Shown: positions 11,918 to 22,089 of the stretch, one piece after another
Layout: every line of letters starts with the position of its first letter
Position numbering within the stretch: the stretch's first letter is position 1
From: Dicyema japonicum
Taxonomy: Eukaryota; Dicyemida; Rhombozoa; Dicyemidae
DNA: 64,000 nt
Direction of reading: 5' to 3'
Assembly (NCBI GenBank): GCA_011109175.1
Contig: RDEW01000022.1
Location: forward strand, 415,834 to 479,833
Program-made: the position numbers and the translations under genes
The notes under the pieces: model-generated
What the model saw: the letters and a program-made list of their open reading frames with translations, nothing else
Told to the model about the DNA's origin: nothing
The model's database searches: none

Positions 11918-12169
11918 ATGTGGTCATTTATTGCCTTTAACTTGGTTTTATCATTGGTTTATTTGCCAAACATGTCAAAATCGGGTTACAACAGTAATAA
12001 AGAAATCATTTCAAAAGCTCTTGGAAGCAACATAAATCCATATATTGCCAACTTGTCATTCCAGATTGAACTACGCGAGTACATCGCGGTCAATGGCCAT
12101 TTCCCATGCACAACTTTAATCCAAGATGCTCTCGGCAGAGTCATCAATCCTAATTCAGAGTACTCTTAA
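11918..12169 (+). CDS. Small secreted or membrane protein, unidentified
   Basis: An 83-residue ORF starts MWSFIAFNLVLSLVYLPNMS, a good signal peptide or N-terminal anchor. It then has a polar region with an NLS glycosylation sequon and a single late Cys. No family is recognised. It starts from the first ATG after a stop-rich stretch, and no micro-intron is needed to keep it open. It could be a first exon of a longer gene or chance. The hydrophobic start and balanced composition make me favour a real small gene. Confidence 0.4.
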   Translation: MWSFIAFNLVLSLVYLPNMSKSGYNSNKEIISKALGSNINPYIANLSFQIELREYIAVNGHFPCTTLIQDALGRVINPNSEYS

Positions 12170-12179
12170 AGCACTTCTC

Positions 12180-12740
12180 TTGACAAAAAGGAAATGTTGA
12201 CTTACTAAGCATCACTAATCTTTCTCAAATATCTCAATTATCACTAAAGATTAGACTCAACCCGTTAGAAAAGAGGTTCAAGATGCCTGTGTCATTCTAG
12301 TAAAATTTATTTGATCTGCTATCAATAAGAAAATTAAATTATTAAAAATTTGAAAAAATAAATTATCTCAGACAATTTCAGAAAATATTGCACGAGAAAA
12401 TTAATTTGGAATCGTTTATAACATTTTTTCGATTCAGATTCCCTTAAAATAGCCAACAAATTAAAATGTGATTCTTTTAGAGCGTCACTTATGTTTGGAC
12501 CTTTTAAGGGAAACAAATTATTTTGCCAAACCATTAGTATAGTAAATCCATGTCATCTGATAAATCCTCGTTGCCCGTTTATTGATTAATATAATCGTCA
12601 TTTTGTGACTTTGGAGGTTGTGATGTCTTTAAAAGCACATTACGAAACATAGGACAGTTTCGTGAGGAATCAATGATAACGTGATTTTAAGGATTAGTGC
12701 ACATAATAAACTCTCAACAAATAAAATATCATAGAATAAC
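12180..12740. other. AT-rich spacer downstream of SSBP
   Basis: No gene seen. It separates the small secreted ORF from the 3' end of the minus-strand SSBP gene. Confidence 0.3.
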
Positions 12741-12746
12741 AAATTA

Positions 12747-13557
12747 CTATCTTTTTGAGGATCTCTTCATGTTCTGAAAAGTGTAATCACTGGTAGAAGG
12801 TTCTGGATTGGTTGTAGAAGAATCAAACAAACCATCACGATTATCCACCCATAAGTCGGGAAAAATTTCATTAAACAGGTTTGCTGATCCTGTGGATAGT
12901 CTATTTGACTAAAATGTCCCCAACAAAACCATAACCTGTTTTTTTAATTTTGGTTGACTTTTGAGTGGTGGTAGAAATGCAATAAATTCATCAAAATGCC
13001 CTAAATTTGTATTACCATCCCCCTTCTTACGTTGTGGACTTTGATGTGTATTTCTGAGATGATCAGAATTGGTGGAAGGTTGAATTATCTTCTCAGATGA
13101 CTCTTGAATAGCCGGCATCAACATTGGGGGATTATCTAACAAATATGATAATAAAATACAGAATGTAGTGGCATAATTGGAAAAGTCTTCGGGGGGTGAT
13201 TTTGTACTATTGATGACCTTCTTTAAATATATTTATTAACCAAATCATAGAAAGCTTGTATTTCAGAATTAGATTTGGCACCTTCTTTCAGTTCAGGGTT
13301 GCCGGATTGAATATTCCAATATGTCCTTTTGGGTCAATTAAAGTTATAACCTCCACCATTCAAGTAAAAATCCTGGGGGATCCTTTATTTCAAAGTTATT
13401 TCCACAGTTAATGCTTTTCAAACAATTAAGGAATCCTTGTGCAGAATCTTTGGCCCCCAAATGCACCATATATTCGTATACATATTTTGCCAATCTAAAA
13501 TGACAATTTGATTAACTTTTCTCTGGCGACGACATCACTAACTCTTTGCTTCTTCAT
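12747..13557 (-). CDS. SSBP: Single-stranded DNA-binding protein (SSBP2/3/4-like, LUFS domain)
   Basis: Read on the minus strand from the ATG at 13557, the protein begins MKKQRVSDVVAREKLAKYVY. It continues with EYMVHLGAKDSAQGFLNCL, DPPGFLLEWWRTYWNIQSG and KSNSEIQAFYDL. This is the N-terminal LUFS/LisH region of animal SSBP proteins, which bind LDB1 and stabilise LIM-homeodomain transcription complexes in the nucleus. A Pro/Ser/Asn-rich middle follows, then a C-terminus with LFNEIFPDLWVDNRDGLF and a stop at 12747. Introns are about 22, 25, 23, 24 and 21 bp, all GT-AG. The second splits the codon after the conserved WW. The protein is about 200 aa, against about 360-390 in vertebrates. The middle Pro/Gly-rich region is much shorter, which fits a compact genome. 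Confidence 0.85.
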
Positions 13558-13559
13558 TT

Positions 13560-14100
13560 ATTATTTTATTGGTTAGCCAATATTTCGTAATTAAATTTAA
13601 AATATTAAGTAATTTATATAAATATTGTGAAATAAACGTTTCTCACTTTTAAATCGAAAGTCTGTCATCAATATTCTTCAAATTGTCTGAAATATAAAAT
13701 CAATAAAATCCTTTAAAATATTGATGATTTTATAACGTTTTTTATCTACAAAATCAAACTTTATTTCACATATATTTGTGCTACTAAGCTACATAATAAT
13801 TCCATAATTTATTATTTTTGTTGATTGTATTATAGTCTTTAATGTTGAGTTGTAACAGCCTTTGTAGTGTCAAAGGAGTGCTTTGCAAAGTCAAAATTTC
13901 TAGGGGACTGAGGGATCACGTAGTTAACGTGGTTATTTTTGAGGGTGTCGCAATTAACATCTTGACAGAGTTAGTAAGGGAATTAAATATCCATTAGGGA
14001 TTAAGAGGTAGTTAATCAATTCAAAGTAAAAAATCATTATTCATGACTTTTCAGGGCTTGTCTATAATAGGTTCCTCATAAACCAACTGTTCAGGTGGTC
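13560..14100. other. AT-rich spacer upstream of SSBP
   Basis: Non-coding as far as I can see. It should hold the SSBP promoter on the minus strand. No motif is named. Confidence 0.3.
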
Positions 14101-14109
14101 TAATAAGTC

Positions 14110-14300
14110 TCATGGGCTAAAACCTTGTGTGAACACACTGTTCTATCTATTATAACCTTGCGGACCCCGTCCATATCGGAAATGCGCAGGAACGCAGTCA
14201 GAACACCAAGAAAAGATGCGGAGACTGCTAAGGGAGGCTGGGATTACCTGAATTTGTTAATCTTTGGATTTGACGGTGGTTTTTTGGTTCAAAAAATAAA
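14110..14300 (+). mobile_element. Family A LINE 3' end
   Basis: This contains the family A terminal block: a basic C-terminus with RKDAETAKGG, then GGGATTACCTGAAT and a run of AAATAAATAAA as a tail. It immediately abuts a minus-strand RT fragment (see the next entry). The same arrangement recurs at 35.56 kb. Confidence 0.7.
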
Positions 14301-14850
14301 TAAATTATCGTCAGTATATGTGAGAACCAGAGTATCGTCGTGTTATGGGAGGACATATTAATCAGAAAGAGGCTGAACAAAGTTGTGACTGAGGGGATCC
14401 CCGCGGGATTCCGTTTGGCAGAAATTTAGTGAAATATTTCGTGGAACGTACCTATCCTCTCTATCCGTTAAGGAAGTTTGCAATCCCATTTTTAATTTGT
14501 TTGGAGAATTTTGAAACAAAGATTTTTTGTAAGCAACTTTCTTGAGATTCAAAAGCATTTTGTATGTAAATAAAGCATAGTAAATACTTTTGATGCAGAG
14601 ATCTTCATTTTAGGCCCTCGTTGATGAATTTTGTTAGGGATTTAAGGTGGTTGTTAGGGGGTGACATTTCGTAAACCCATGTTGGAATGATACAACGGGA
14701 AGGTGAGGTTTAACTGTTCAAGAATGAGCTGTTCTAGAATTTTTGAGAGGGCACATAGGAAAATATCGGTCTGATGATGAGTCAGTTGACTAAAATTGGC
14801 AATATGTTCGATAACTTCCATATAGATGGGATTGAGTTCCCGTGGATAGA
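14300..14850 (-). mobile_element. Family A RT fragment (minus), ends just after the YADD-type motif
   Basis: On the minus strand this reads FLPNGIPRGSPQS and, one frame away, LTYTDDNLF at the left edge, which correspond to RT motifs B and C. Upstream parts (toward 14850) are decayed RT. The fragment stops right after motif C, where it meets the tail of the plus-strand 3' end. No own tail is present. Confidence 0.65.
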
Positions 14851-14914
14851 AAAGTTAAAAAAGTATGATGATTCCTCGAAAATTAAAATTTTATTGAAGA
14901 AAATAGAGTATATA

Positions 14915-15060
14915 TAGAGGCTGCCCTGACTGCGTGGCTATTCCCTCTCAGGATAGAGAGATTCGCTCAAATAACCAGCAGCGCTCACGCGGGTCTCCTT
15001 TTTGTGTAGCGATCCGATTTCCTCGAAATATAAATAGGAAATTTCGTTCATAAGCATAAC
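14915..15060 (-). mobile_element. Family C-type fragment (minus), shared with 36.1 kb
   Basis: The block with TATTCCCTCTCAGGATAGAG and AAATAACCAGCAGCGC is closely similar to 36095-36190, where it forms the 3' end of a minus-strand family C copy. Here only this terminal piece remains. Confidence 0.65.
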
Positions 15061-15550
15061 TTCCGAGGGTATAGAATTCTTAAATGCCTTCTATTTGATT
15101 ATCCCCGTGTAATCCTCCTTCTGTCCAGAATTGTCAAGTTACGTAGTGATATTATTAACATTATCTATGAACTACTATTCGAAATATGAATAATGTTCGT
15201 TTTTTCCTCAGAGTCTTAGTTCTCGTAATCACGTGCTTATGACCTAGTTTAGTCTCCCTTTTGAAATCACAACTAATTTGATTATGGCTGTTATTAGGAC
15301 ATATTCCATGTAAATCACGTGTATAACTTATTATTAACGAAATGCATACATATTACAAATACTTTTTATTTTGGGAGATATAAACTCCATACTTTTCCAC
15401 TTTTTATTTGCTCAGAACTTCAGGCTTATGAAGTTAAATTAAAATTACGATAGTTAGTGCGCGTCATGTGGTTCGCCGTTCCTGGTGGCGTCGTCAACTG
15501 TAAGATTAGTCACACAGTAAAAAGAATCATTTGCTCACCCCAATCCAAGA
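15060..15550. other. Spacer with a short shared motif
   Basis: Mostly AT-rich with no gene. Near 15450-15500, CGATAGTTAGTGCGCGTCATGTGG resembles 37035-37090 (cgcactatcg... gcgcaatgtgg). This hints at another old repeat family. Confidence 0.3.
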
Positions 15551-15559
15551 AGAATGTCT

Positions 15560-18090
15560 CTCTTGGACGGCTCTCTCAGTACTACTCATCTGATCTGTTA
15601 AGAACGCTCTCATCTCTGGAAACATCAAACCTAATCCTGGACCAGCGAAATCTCTTTCCATCATCCAACTCAACATATATGGATTGAGAAGAAAGATAAT
15701 TGAACTTGATATTTACACACTCTTCAACCAATACAACACTTCCCCGATTTACTGTCATCAGAAGGACTGCCAGTTCTACCGTGGAAGAAAAGTTATTACT
15801 CTCGTGAAAAGTGAGATCGGGCTCACAATAACGTCTTACATTACAATTCTCCGTCTCCTGTGGAATATATTAGAATTACCATCCGTACAAGAATAGGAAA
15901 TATCACAATTGCGAACATGTATATTCCACCCACCAGCTCCTGCCCAAAGGAATTTACTTTCTCCCTGAATGTGTTACGCCAATACCAACATTTGTTGATA
16001 AATGGGGACCTCAACGCGAAACAACCGACCTGGTACAAAACCCATACTGCTGATACAAGAGGAAATCTCCTTCTCTCTACTGGATAATTTCATAATCCTT
16101 AACGACTATCGGATGAACACAAGAACACCCTACAGAGCTTATGACAATACGACCTCACCTGATTTGACCCTTGCCACCCCTAACATTGCTTCTCTTGCCA
16201 CTGGTCTATGATTTATGACTTCCGGAAAAACCACAATCGGATTTTCATTCGGATAAAGACACTCTCATATCGGAAAGAATACGAAACACTTTCATGGACT
16301 ACAGAAACGTTACAATCAAATCCTACATTAAACGTTTTGATCACAAAACGAAGAAGATTATGAATGAACGTAATCGACTCAAGCATCCGAGGACCATCAC
16401 CAGAAATTATATACAGAATTCGAGTGCTTGATAGCGAATAAAGAAAATCTCAAAAAAGTGGAAATGGACGAACGGAGAAAATGACCTCCATGTTTAACAA
16501 ACAGGGGTCTCTGTCAATTATGTGGAAGACTCTCTCCCTTATCAAAAACCCTGAGAAGAGAAACAGTCGCGTTTTCTGCAAAAATGAACTTGACAGGATG
16601 AAGTTCTACGCTCAGAACAGCTACTTACCCCATAGAAAGTACGAGGGCCCACCTTGTCACTGATTAAACCAAGATGTGGTCATGTTCATATATCGTCTTC
16701 ACCAGTGGAAGTTTAAAAATCCATTAAATCCCAAAAATTAACCTACTCAAGCAGACCTGATAAAATTCCTATGATTGTTATCAAAAGCTTGGACCCAGGA
16801 TACTCATAACACTAACACAGATATACAATCCATAAATAGAAACACAATTCCAACAATGTGGAATTTGGCCCACATCCACCCAGTTCAGAAACCTGGAAAA
16901 CCAAAAGAGTCCCACTCTTCTTATCGACTAATATCCCTATTATACGCATTGTCAAAAATTCTTGAGAAAATGTTTTTAGACCGCATCTTATTTTTACCTA
17001 AAGAATTTTTCCAGGGCGGATTTAAGAAAGACCTATCTACAATACGCACTTGCAAACCCTCACAAACTTTATTATGGCGGGACTCGAGTCAAAGCCCAGA
17101 CACTTCAGAACTTCATTGTGCTCGGTTGACATCCGTAGGGCTTTTTACACGGTTCTCAAAAAAATCTTAACGAGGAAGATCTACTGCTCAGAAATCCCCA
17201 GCATTTTCAAAAGATGGCTCGGGAACTTTCTCACTGGTAGAAGAGGAAAAGTCGTAACAAAATCCTGCCAATCGGTCTCAAAATTTCTTCCAAACGGCGT
17301 GCCACAAGGTTCCCCCTTGTCACCGTCGCTTTTTAACTTATTCTTGCATGATATTCCAATTGACTCGGACAAAAATTCCATATTGCGTATGCCGATGACA
17401 TAATATATGCTTGCAAGGATACATGTGATACGACAGCTACGAACAAATTGCGAACTATTCTGGAAAGACTCCATGAATAGTTGAAAAGAAATTCAATGTC
17501 AACGTCTACAGAAAAGTCTTTTACCTCTCTTTTTTGAATAGAAGGCTATCAAGCTATTCGACTGAACTATTTTTGAATGGTGAACTAATCCCAAATAAGA
17601 AACAAGCCAAGATTATGGGAGTAACATTTGATTCATGACCTTCAACACACATGTGTCAAACGTAATCAGTTCCTCGGCACGAATGCTTAACTTCGTTAAG
17701 ATGCTCGTCTCAAAATTTAAAGGATCCTCAATCCGGTCATTATCAGCGTTATACACCCAATTCATCGATCCAACTATATGTTATGGATGTGTAGCTTGCC
17801 AAAACAAACATGGATATGATCAACTCCGCCGAATCCAATTTGACCTAAACAATCTCCCGACTCACAAGACTACCAATAAGGGCAACCATATTTGAACTCC
17901 TTGTGATGAATTCCTGCGACATATTCACCTAAAATGGAAAACCGCCAGATGAACGGTGTTATCGAAAATGTGTCGGGTCCCGAGAGCAACACCGGTAAGA
18001 GATGAGAATATTGCTGAGAGAAGCACTTGATGTTGTTTTCCTTTTAGTTAGTTTACCTTGTGATTTTTAGCTTATTAATAATGATAAGTA
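15560..18090 (+). mobile_element. Near full-length family A LINE (APE plus RT), inactive
   Basis: This is the most complete family A copy. The APE endonuclease part (about 15700-16210) has ITIANMYIPPTSSCP, LLINGDLNAKQPTW and NTTSPDLTLATPNIASLATG. A linker leads to the RT, with SYRLISLLYALSKILEKMFL (16915-16980), a motif A region with CSVDIRRAFYTVL (17120), FLPNGVPQGSPLSPSLFNLF (17285-17345) and a broken ILRMPMT in place of ILxYADD. The C-terminal part (17640-17890) has SALYTQFIDPTICYGCVAC, and the last coding trace is near 18010. Frameshifts separate most blocks. The GGGATCACC end is degenerate and a short AATAAT run follows. TSDs were not identified. Confidence 0.8.
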
Positions 18091-18099
18091 TCAGTCCGT

Positions 18100-18730
18100 A
18101 ACTTTGTCCATGTTTATAAAAATACAAGTGCTTTTATATAATGAAACAAAGAGACATTTCGTATAATAGAAATATGCCACCACTTAAAACACTTGTTTAC
18201 TTGGAGACTTTGAATATGAAAGGTCAACCATAAAGATGTTGAAAAGACGGGAAATTGAAGTAGATGGGTAGCCAATGTAATATTGACGCAGGAAATTAAG
18301 CAAGAAAGCCTCGTAAAGAGATTATATTCCAATATCTTCATTATTTGTTATGTATCATTTTGATGACAACTCCCTGAAATGTACTACCATCAAATAAGAT
18401 TTGGAAGGCCTCAAATAGGCTTTTTTTAATAGCTTCACCTTTACTTAGTCATGATCAGGTTTACTGTTTTTGCATTTACTCGTAGTTACATGAACTGTCA
18501 CTTCTTTTTTCTTGATTTATTTGTTGGTATGTGATCAATCCATGGGGGATATCGTGACTGGTGTTCACAACCTGGATTTTTCTTAATTGTCGGCAGAATG
18601 TGAAAGTACCGATAATGCAGATATTCACTTATATAAATTGAAATGTTACTTCTTTTCTCTTGAAAATTTTTTTTGCTATTACATTGTCAAACATTAAAGA
18701 AAATAATTTTAAAAATGTTATAACAAGTCC
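18100..18730. other. Spacer
   Basis: AT-rich with no gene supported. One minus-strand open stretch at 18114-18341 has no family match and is probably chance. Confidence 0.3.
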
Positions 18731-18734
18731 TCGT

Positions 18735-18910
18735 AATTAGAAATAATAATAATAAAATTATTATCCCAGTATGAACGTACAGAATTTTCAAGGCCACAGC
18801 ACCGTGATCTGGAGTCTAGTCTCATAAGGGCCTCCAGTCCGGTTTGGTGATCTTTGTTATGGTTCGCCCATGAAAGGAGTTTATGCAAGTGAGCACTTAA
18901 TATGAAATAA
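18735..18910 (-). mobile_element. LINE 3' end fragment (minus) with (TAA)n-type tail
   Basis: The complement of a TAATAATAATAA-like tail lies at 18740-18760, followed by about 140 bp of minus-strand sequence ending RSYWDNN in the open frame. The layout matches the 3' ends of the other LINEs here, but I cannot assign it to family A, B or C. Confidence 0.4.
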
Positions 18911-19059
18911 ATCAATTATTTTAAATTATGTTTAAAAAATAATAATTTGTTAAATTAAAAAATAAATAAAAAAGTAGTATAATGACAACTGTCTGTGACA
19001 CCTATAAATATATTCTTTATATAAGCGTTTAAATTATACTAAACATAGTCTTCATTATT

Positions 19060-19503
19060 TGATGATTCAAGACAGGGTGGTAATTTGCACTCTCATGAAC
19101 TGGCCTCCATTATAGGGGCACTTATATCCAAATATAAGATAAAAGCAATAGTAAACGGAATGCATCTTAACGAACCACCAGAAGAATTTAGTAGATTAAA
19201 ATTAAACTCACTTCCAACAGTATTTGATTCAAATAACCTTATAGTTAATTCACTGCCACAATAAGATTAAAGCCTACGTTGGGTACGATACCATCGTGGA
19301 TTACTTTAGTCGACAATTCCCTCATTTTATGAAGAAAAGCCAAACTGTAGAAACAATGGGAATTGATATATTTAATGTGACCGTATTATTTAGTGTTCTA
19401 GATTTTCTGCAGGTATATCAAATTGAACAAACAGCAGGAGACACTGTTTGGTAATTTGTCAAATTTGGACGACTTTCTTAAATCAAATATAATTCATTTT
19501 TAA
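19060..19503 (+). CDS. Unidentified host gene with two 22-bp introns
   Basis: Three open blocks join by GT-AG introns of 22 bp each. Block 1 has HELASIIGALISKYKIKAIV, NEPPEEFSRLKLNSLPTVFD and SNNLI. Block 2 has KAYVGYDTIVDYFSRQF and MGIDIFNVTVLFSVLDFLQ. Block 3 has ETLFGNLSNLDDFLKS and stops at 19503. The clean splicing and the amino-acid composition support a real gene. I did not find the start codon, so a first exon is probably missing. There is a weak resemblance to an N-terminal thioredoxin plus C-terminal helical GST fold (LPTVFDSNN-I, then an all-helical part). A following open piece near 19505-19564 (GYADLHLSVRLYHVYV) could belong to it. I do not assign a function. Confidence 0.5.
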
Positions 19504-19569
19504 GGAAAGAATTAGGATATGCAGATCTTCACCTTTCTGTTAGACTGTACCACGTTTATGTGACATAAA

Positions 19570-20320
19570 AGTATTGTTACTGTCATTATTAGTATGTATG
19601 TAATTTTGATATTTTGGTTGACAGAAATTAATAAATTTTAGAAAATATATTTAAAATACCAGAAATGCAGGAGATTTGTCCCAGTGATGAGGATATCATT
19701 ATACAATATATAAAAAGTGATTTGAGTCAAAAAGGATCATTTAAACTGCTTAGAAATAAGAAATTTTTATTTGATAATTACTAATAAATCATTTACTAAT
19801 ATATTCATGGTTTATCATTCTACATTTTCAATCATTTATTATTAGGGGAAATGTGGGGTACAACTCTGATATTACTTCTTTTCCTGTATTCAATCTCTAT
19901 CATTTGTCCCCACGAAATACACATCATTTTCGTTAACATAATTTATAGAGCTAATTCATCCAATCTGTACAGGCTTTCTTGTCGGTTTCAGTTACCGATT
20001 TAAAATAGGACCACTTCTCATAGGAATTGCCTTTGTGGTCTACAGGTGCGTCCAACATGCAGCATGAACATCAGGAGAACGAGTTAAGAGACTTGTTACA
20101 TGTTAACGAGGTGCGAGACTGACCCTTGTAGAGAAGAAATTAACGGAAAAATACCTTACAGCATAGTATTGGCGTCTATTGACAGGGTTATCTAAGGTTT
20201 CCTTTCTCAGTAGTTCCTTTGAAGTTTTTTTAATTCTTTATGTGGCTCAAATGACCCATTAAGAATTGACGGAAAATCCCAAAGTCCCTAGTAAATGGAA
20301 GGAATATTATTGATGATTTT
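19570..20320. other. Spacer
   Basis: AT-rich with no gene or clear repeat recognised. Confidence 0.3.
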
Positions 20321-20329
20321 CACCAGAAA

Positions 20330-21540
20330 GGGGTCCAAGTGAGACCAGGCCCTCGATGACTAAGTATTGTGGATTATTTGAAAGAAGTTTGGTTCCTTTT
20401 TGGCTGAAAAACTCCCGGGGTTGAGAGAATTTACAATTTCTTTATCAAGAACTGCCCTTCACTCTCTATATGTCGTCTTAATTAAAAAGGCTATTGAAAA
20501 CCCGTAGTCAATTCCTATTTGGATATGTCCTGGAATCACATTTCCAAATATGAAAATCCCAAGTCTTCAACAGATTGTCTTCCAATAACCCGTGTATCCA
20601 CCTTATACAGTTAATAAGCAAATCAGTGTCAAATGAGGTCAGAAGCTTTATTAATGTTAGTGATATTCTATCCGAGAATCAACTTGTTACTGCATAGAAC
20701 CGCCAGGGTGATAGGGAACAAGTTTTGATTAATAAGTGTATGGAACTCACTTATGTGGATGTGAAGAAAGCATTTAATTTTGTTGATCATAGCTAACTTT
20801 TTTTGCCTATGTGGTTCACTCAATTTGTTACATCTGTCATGAACTGGTGGAGTGTTATAACAACCATAATATTGGTGAAGTTACTATTGAAAGAGGGATT
20901 TGCAAAGGGTTGTATATCGCCATTCCTCTTTGTGCTCTGCTTCTAATCGTTGAGCAAACTCCTCGATGTCCAATTCAAACAGGTTCCCATCATTCATGAG
21001 GAGGTTTGTTTTAGTAGGAATCACCTTATGTTTATTGATGACATAAAACTGTTCCCTCGGTCTGAAAATCTTGGTTCATGGGTTAATGGTTTTGCGAGGT
21101 TTTATGAGAAATCGGTTTGGAAAGTAACTTTTCCGTCAGCAACTAATTCTCACGAAACTATTAGAAAGAAGGTAAAAAAACAAATTTTGTATGTCCAAGG
21201 CAGACACGTCTCATCTTGCCGCTAAGGAAATTATTCAAAATTTGAGTCTTGCAGAAATATAAATAGAAAGATCTTCCGACTAATAATCTTTCTTGAGACC
21301 AAGTCGTTTGTGAATGTAAACTAAACAAATGACATTTTCCATGTCTGCATTTGTGCGAGAAGCCAGAGGAAGGTTGACTATTATATTTTGAAGCCATGCT
21401 GGATAGACACATATGGAATAACATCTTTTAGTTTCTAAAAAGAACCCTCTCCTGGTATTCGATATAAAGCTGGGTTGCCTTTCAGTTTCCCGGGTTTAAG
21501 AATAGATTTTCCCTTAGAATAAACCCGTCAGACTTGCGAC
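20330..21540 (+). mobile_element. Family D reverse transcriptase relic
   Basis: A different RT lineage. Near 20755 the plus strand reads YVDVKKAFNFVDHS (motif A region). Near 20890, RGICKGLYIAIPLCALLL is a decayed RGI-QGD-LSPLLF motif B. At 21020, HLMFIDDIKLFPR is the motif C block (usually hLxYMDDIKLFA). Downstream, 21330-21430 holds traces of the C-terminal domain. It has several stops and frameshifts. The (Y/I)xDDxKL type is common among site-specific or endonuclease-like LINEs and in R4/Dong-like groups. I do not fix the clade. Confidence 0.6.
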
Positions 21541-21653
21541 TGGTTGTTCCCTATATTTTTATGAGGATCATCCCTATCGGGTCTATGGAAGTTTTGCATG
21601 ACTCAAGACAGTCCTCACGTGAAAAAGAATTGGTAACATTAATATAATTAAAA

Positions 21654-21999
21654 TTATTCTTGAGTCTCCAAAATCCTTAAAAGAGCATATGAGGTTTCCA
21701 TTATCAAATATTATAAGTAAAACAACTTTAATGTAAGCAGACTGAACACGTGCGAGTGTTTTGTCAATCAGATTTTTTTCGTCTTTGGTTTTTGCAATCT
21801 TTTCGGTGATTTTAATAAATTTAAGACAATATTCAGAAAAGTCTTTTTCTAGGGGAATTCGTTCCTTCTTGAAAATCTCAATCTCAGTCTGAAGCTTCTC
21901 TACTTTCTTTTTTAGTTCATTCATTGCTTTACGTTAATAATGTGAAATACTCTTTTTTATGTCCTGCTGGTACGACTGGAGGGCTTCATCAACAGACAT
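21654..21999 (-). CDS. SSNA1: SSNA1/NA14-like microtubule-binding coiled coil
   Basis: From the ATG at 21999 on the minus strand the protein starts MSVDEALQSYQQDIKK. A 24-bp intron leads to a coiled coil, MNELKKKVEKLQTEIEIFKK and then TLARVQSAYIK. Family members (human NA14, Chlamydomonas DIP13, 119 aa in human) share the ALQxYxxEL start and the KI-ARxxxxxEFDxTIxExExAYxKIL end. They form fibrils at basal bodies, centrosomes and branching microtubules. After AYIK a reading ILETQE then stop at 21654 fits the family end, but the intron before it would be about 51 bp and out of phase. The unspliced frame instead runs on to 21583. The 3' end is therefore uncertain. The C-terminal tail is absent. 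Confidence 0.7.
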
Positions 22000-22089
22000 T
22001 TTAGTGCTACGTTTTAATATTTTATTATATTTTAATAATTAAGAAAATCAAAAAATATTAATTTTATTGTGGACATTTTGTCAATCTTT

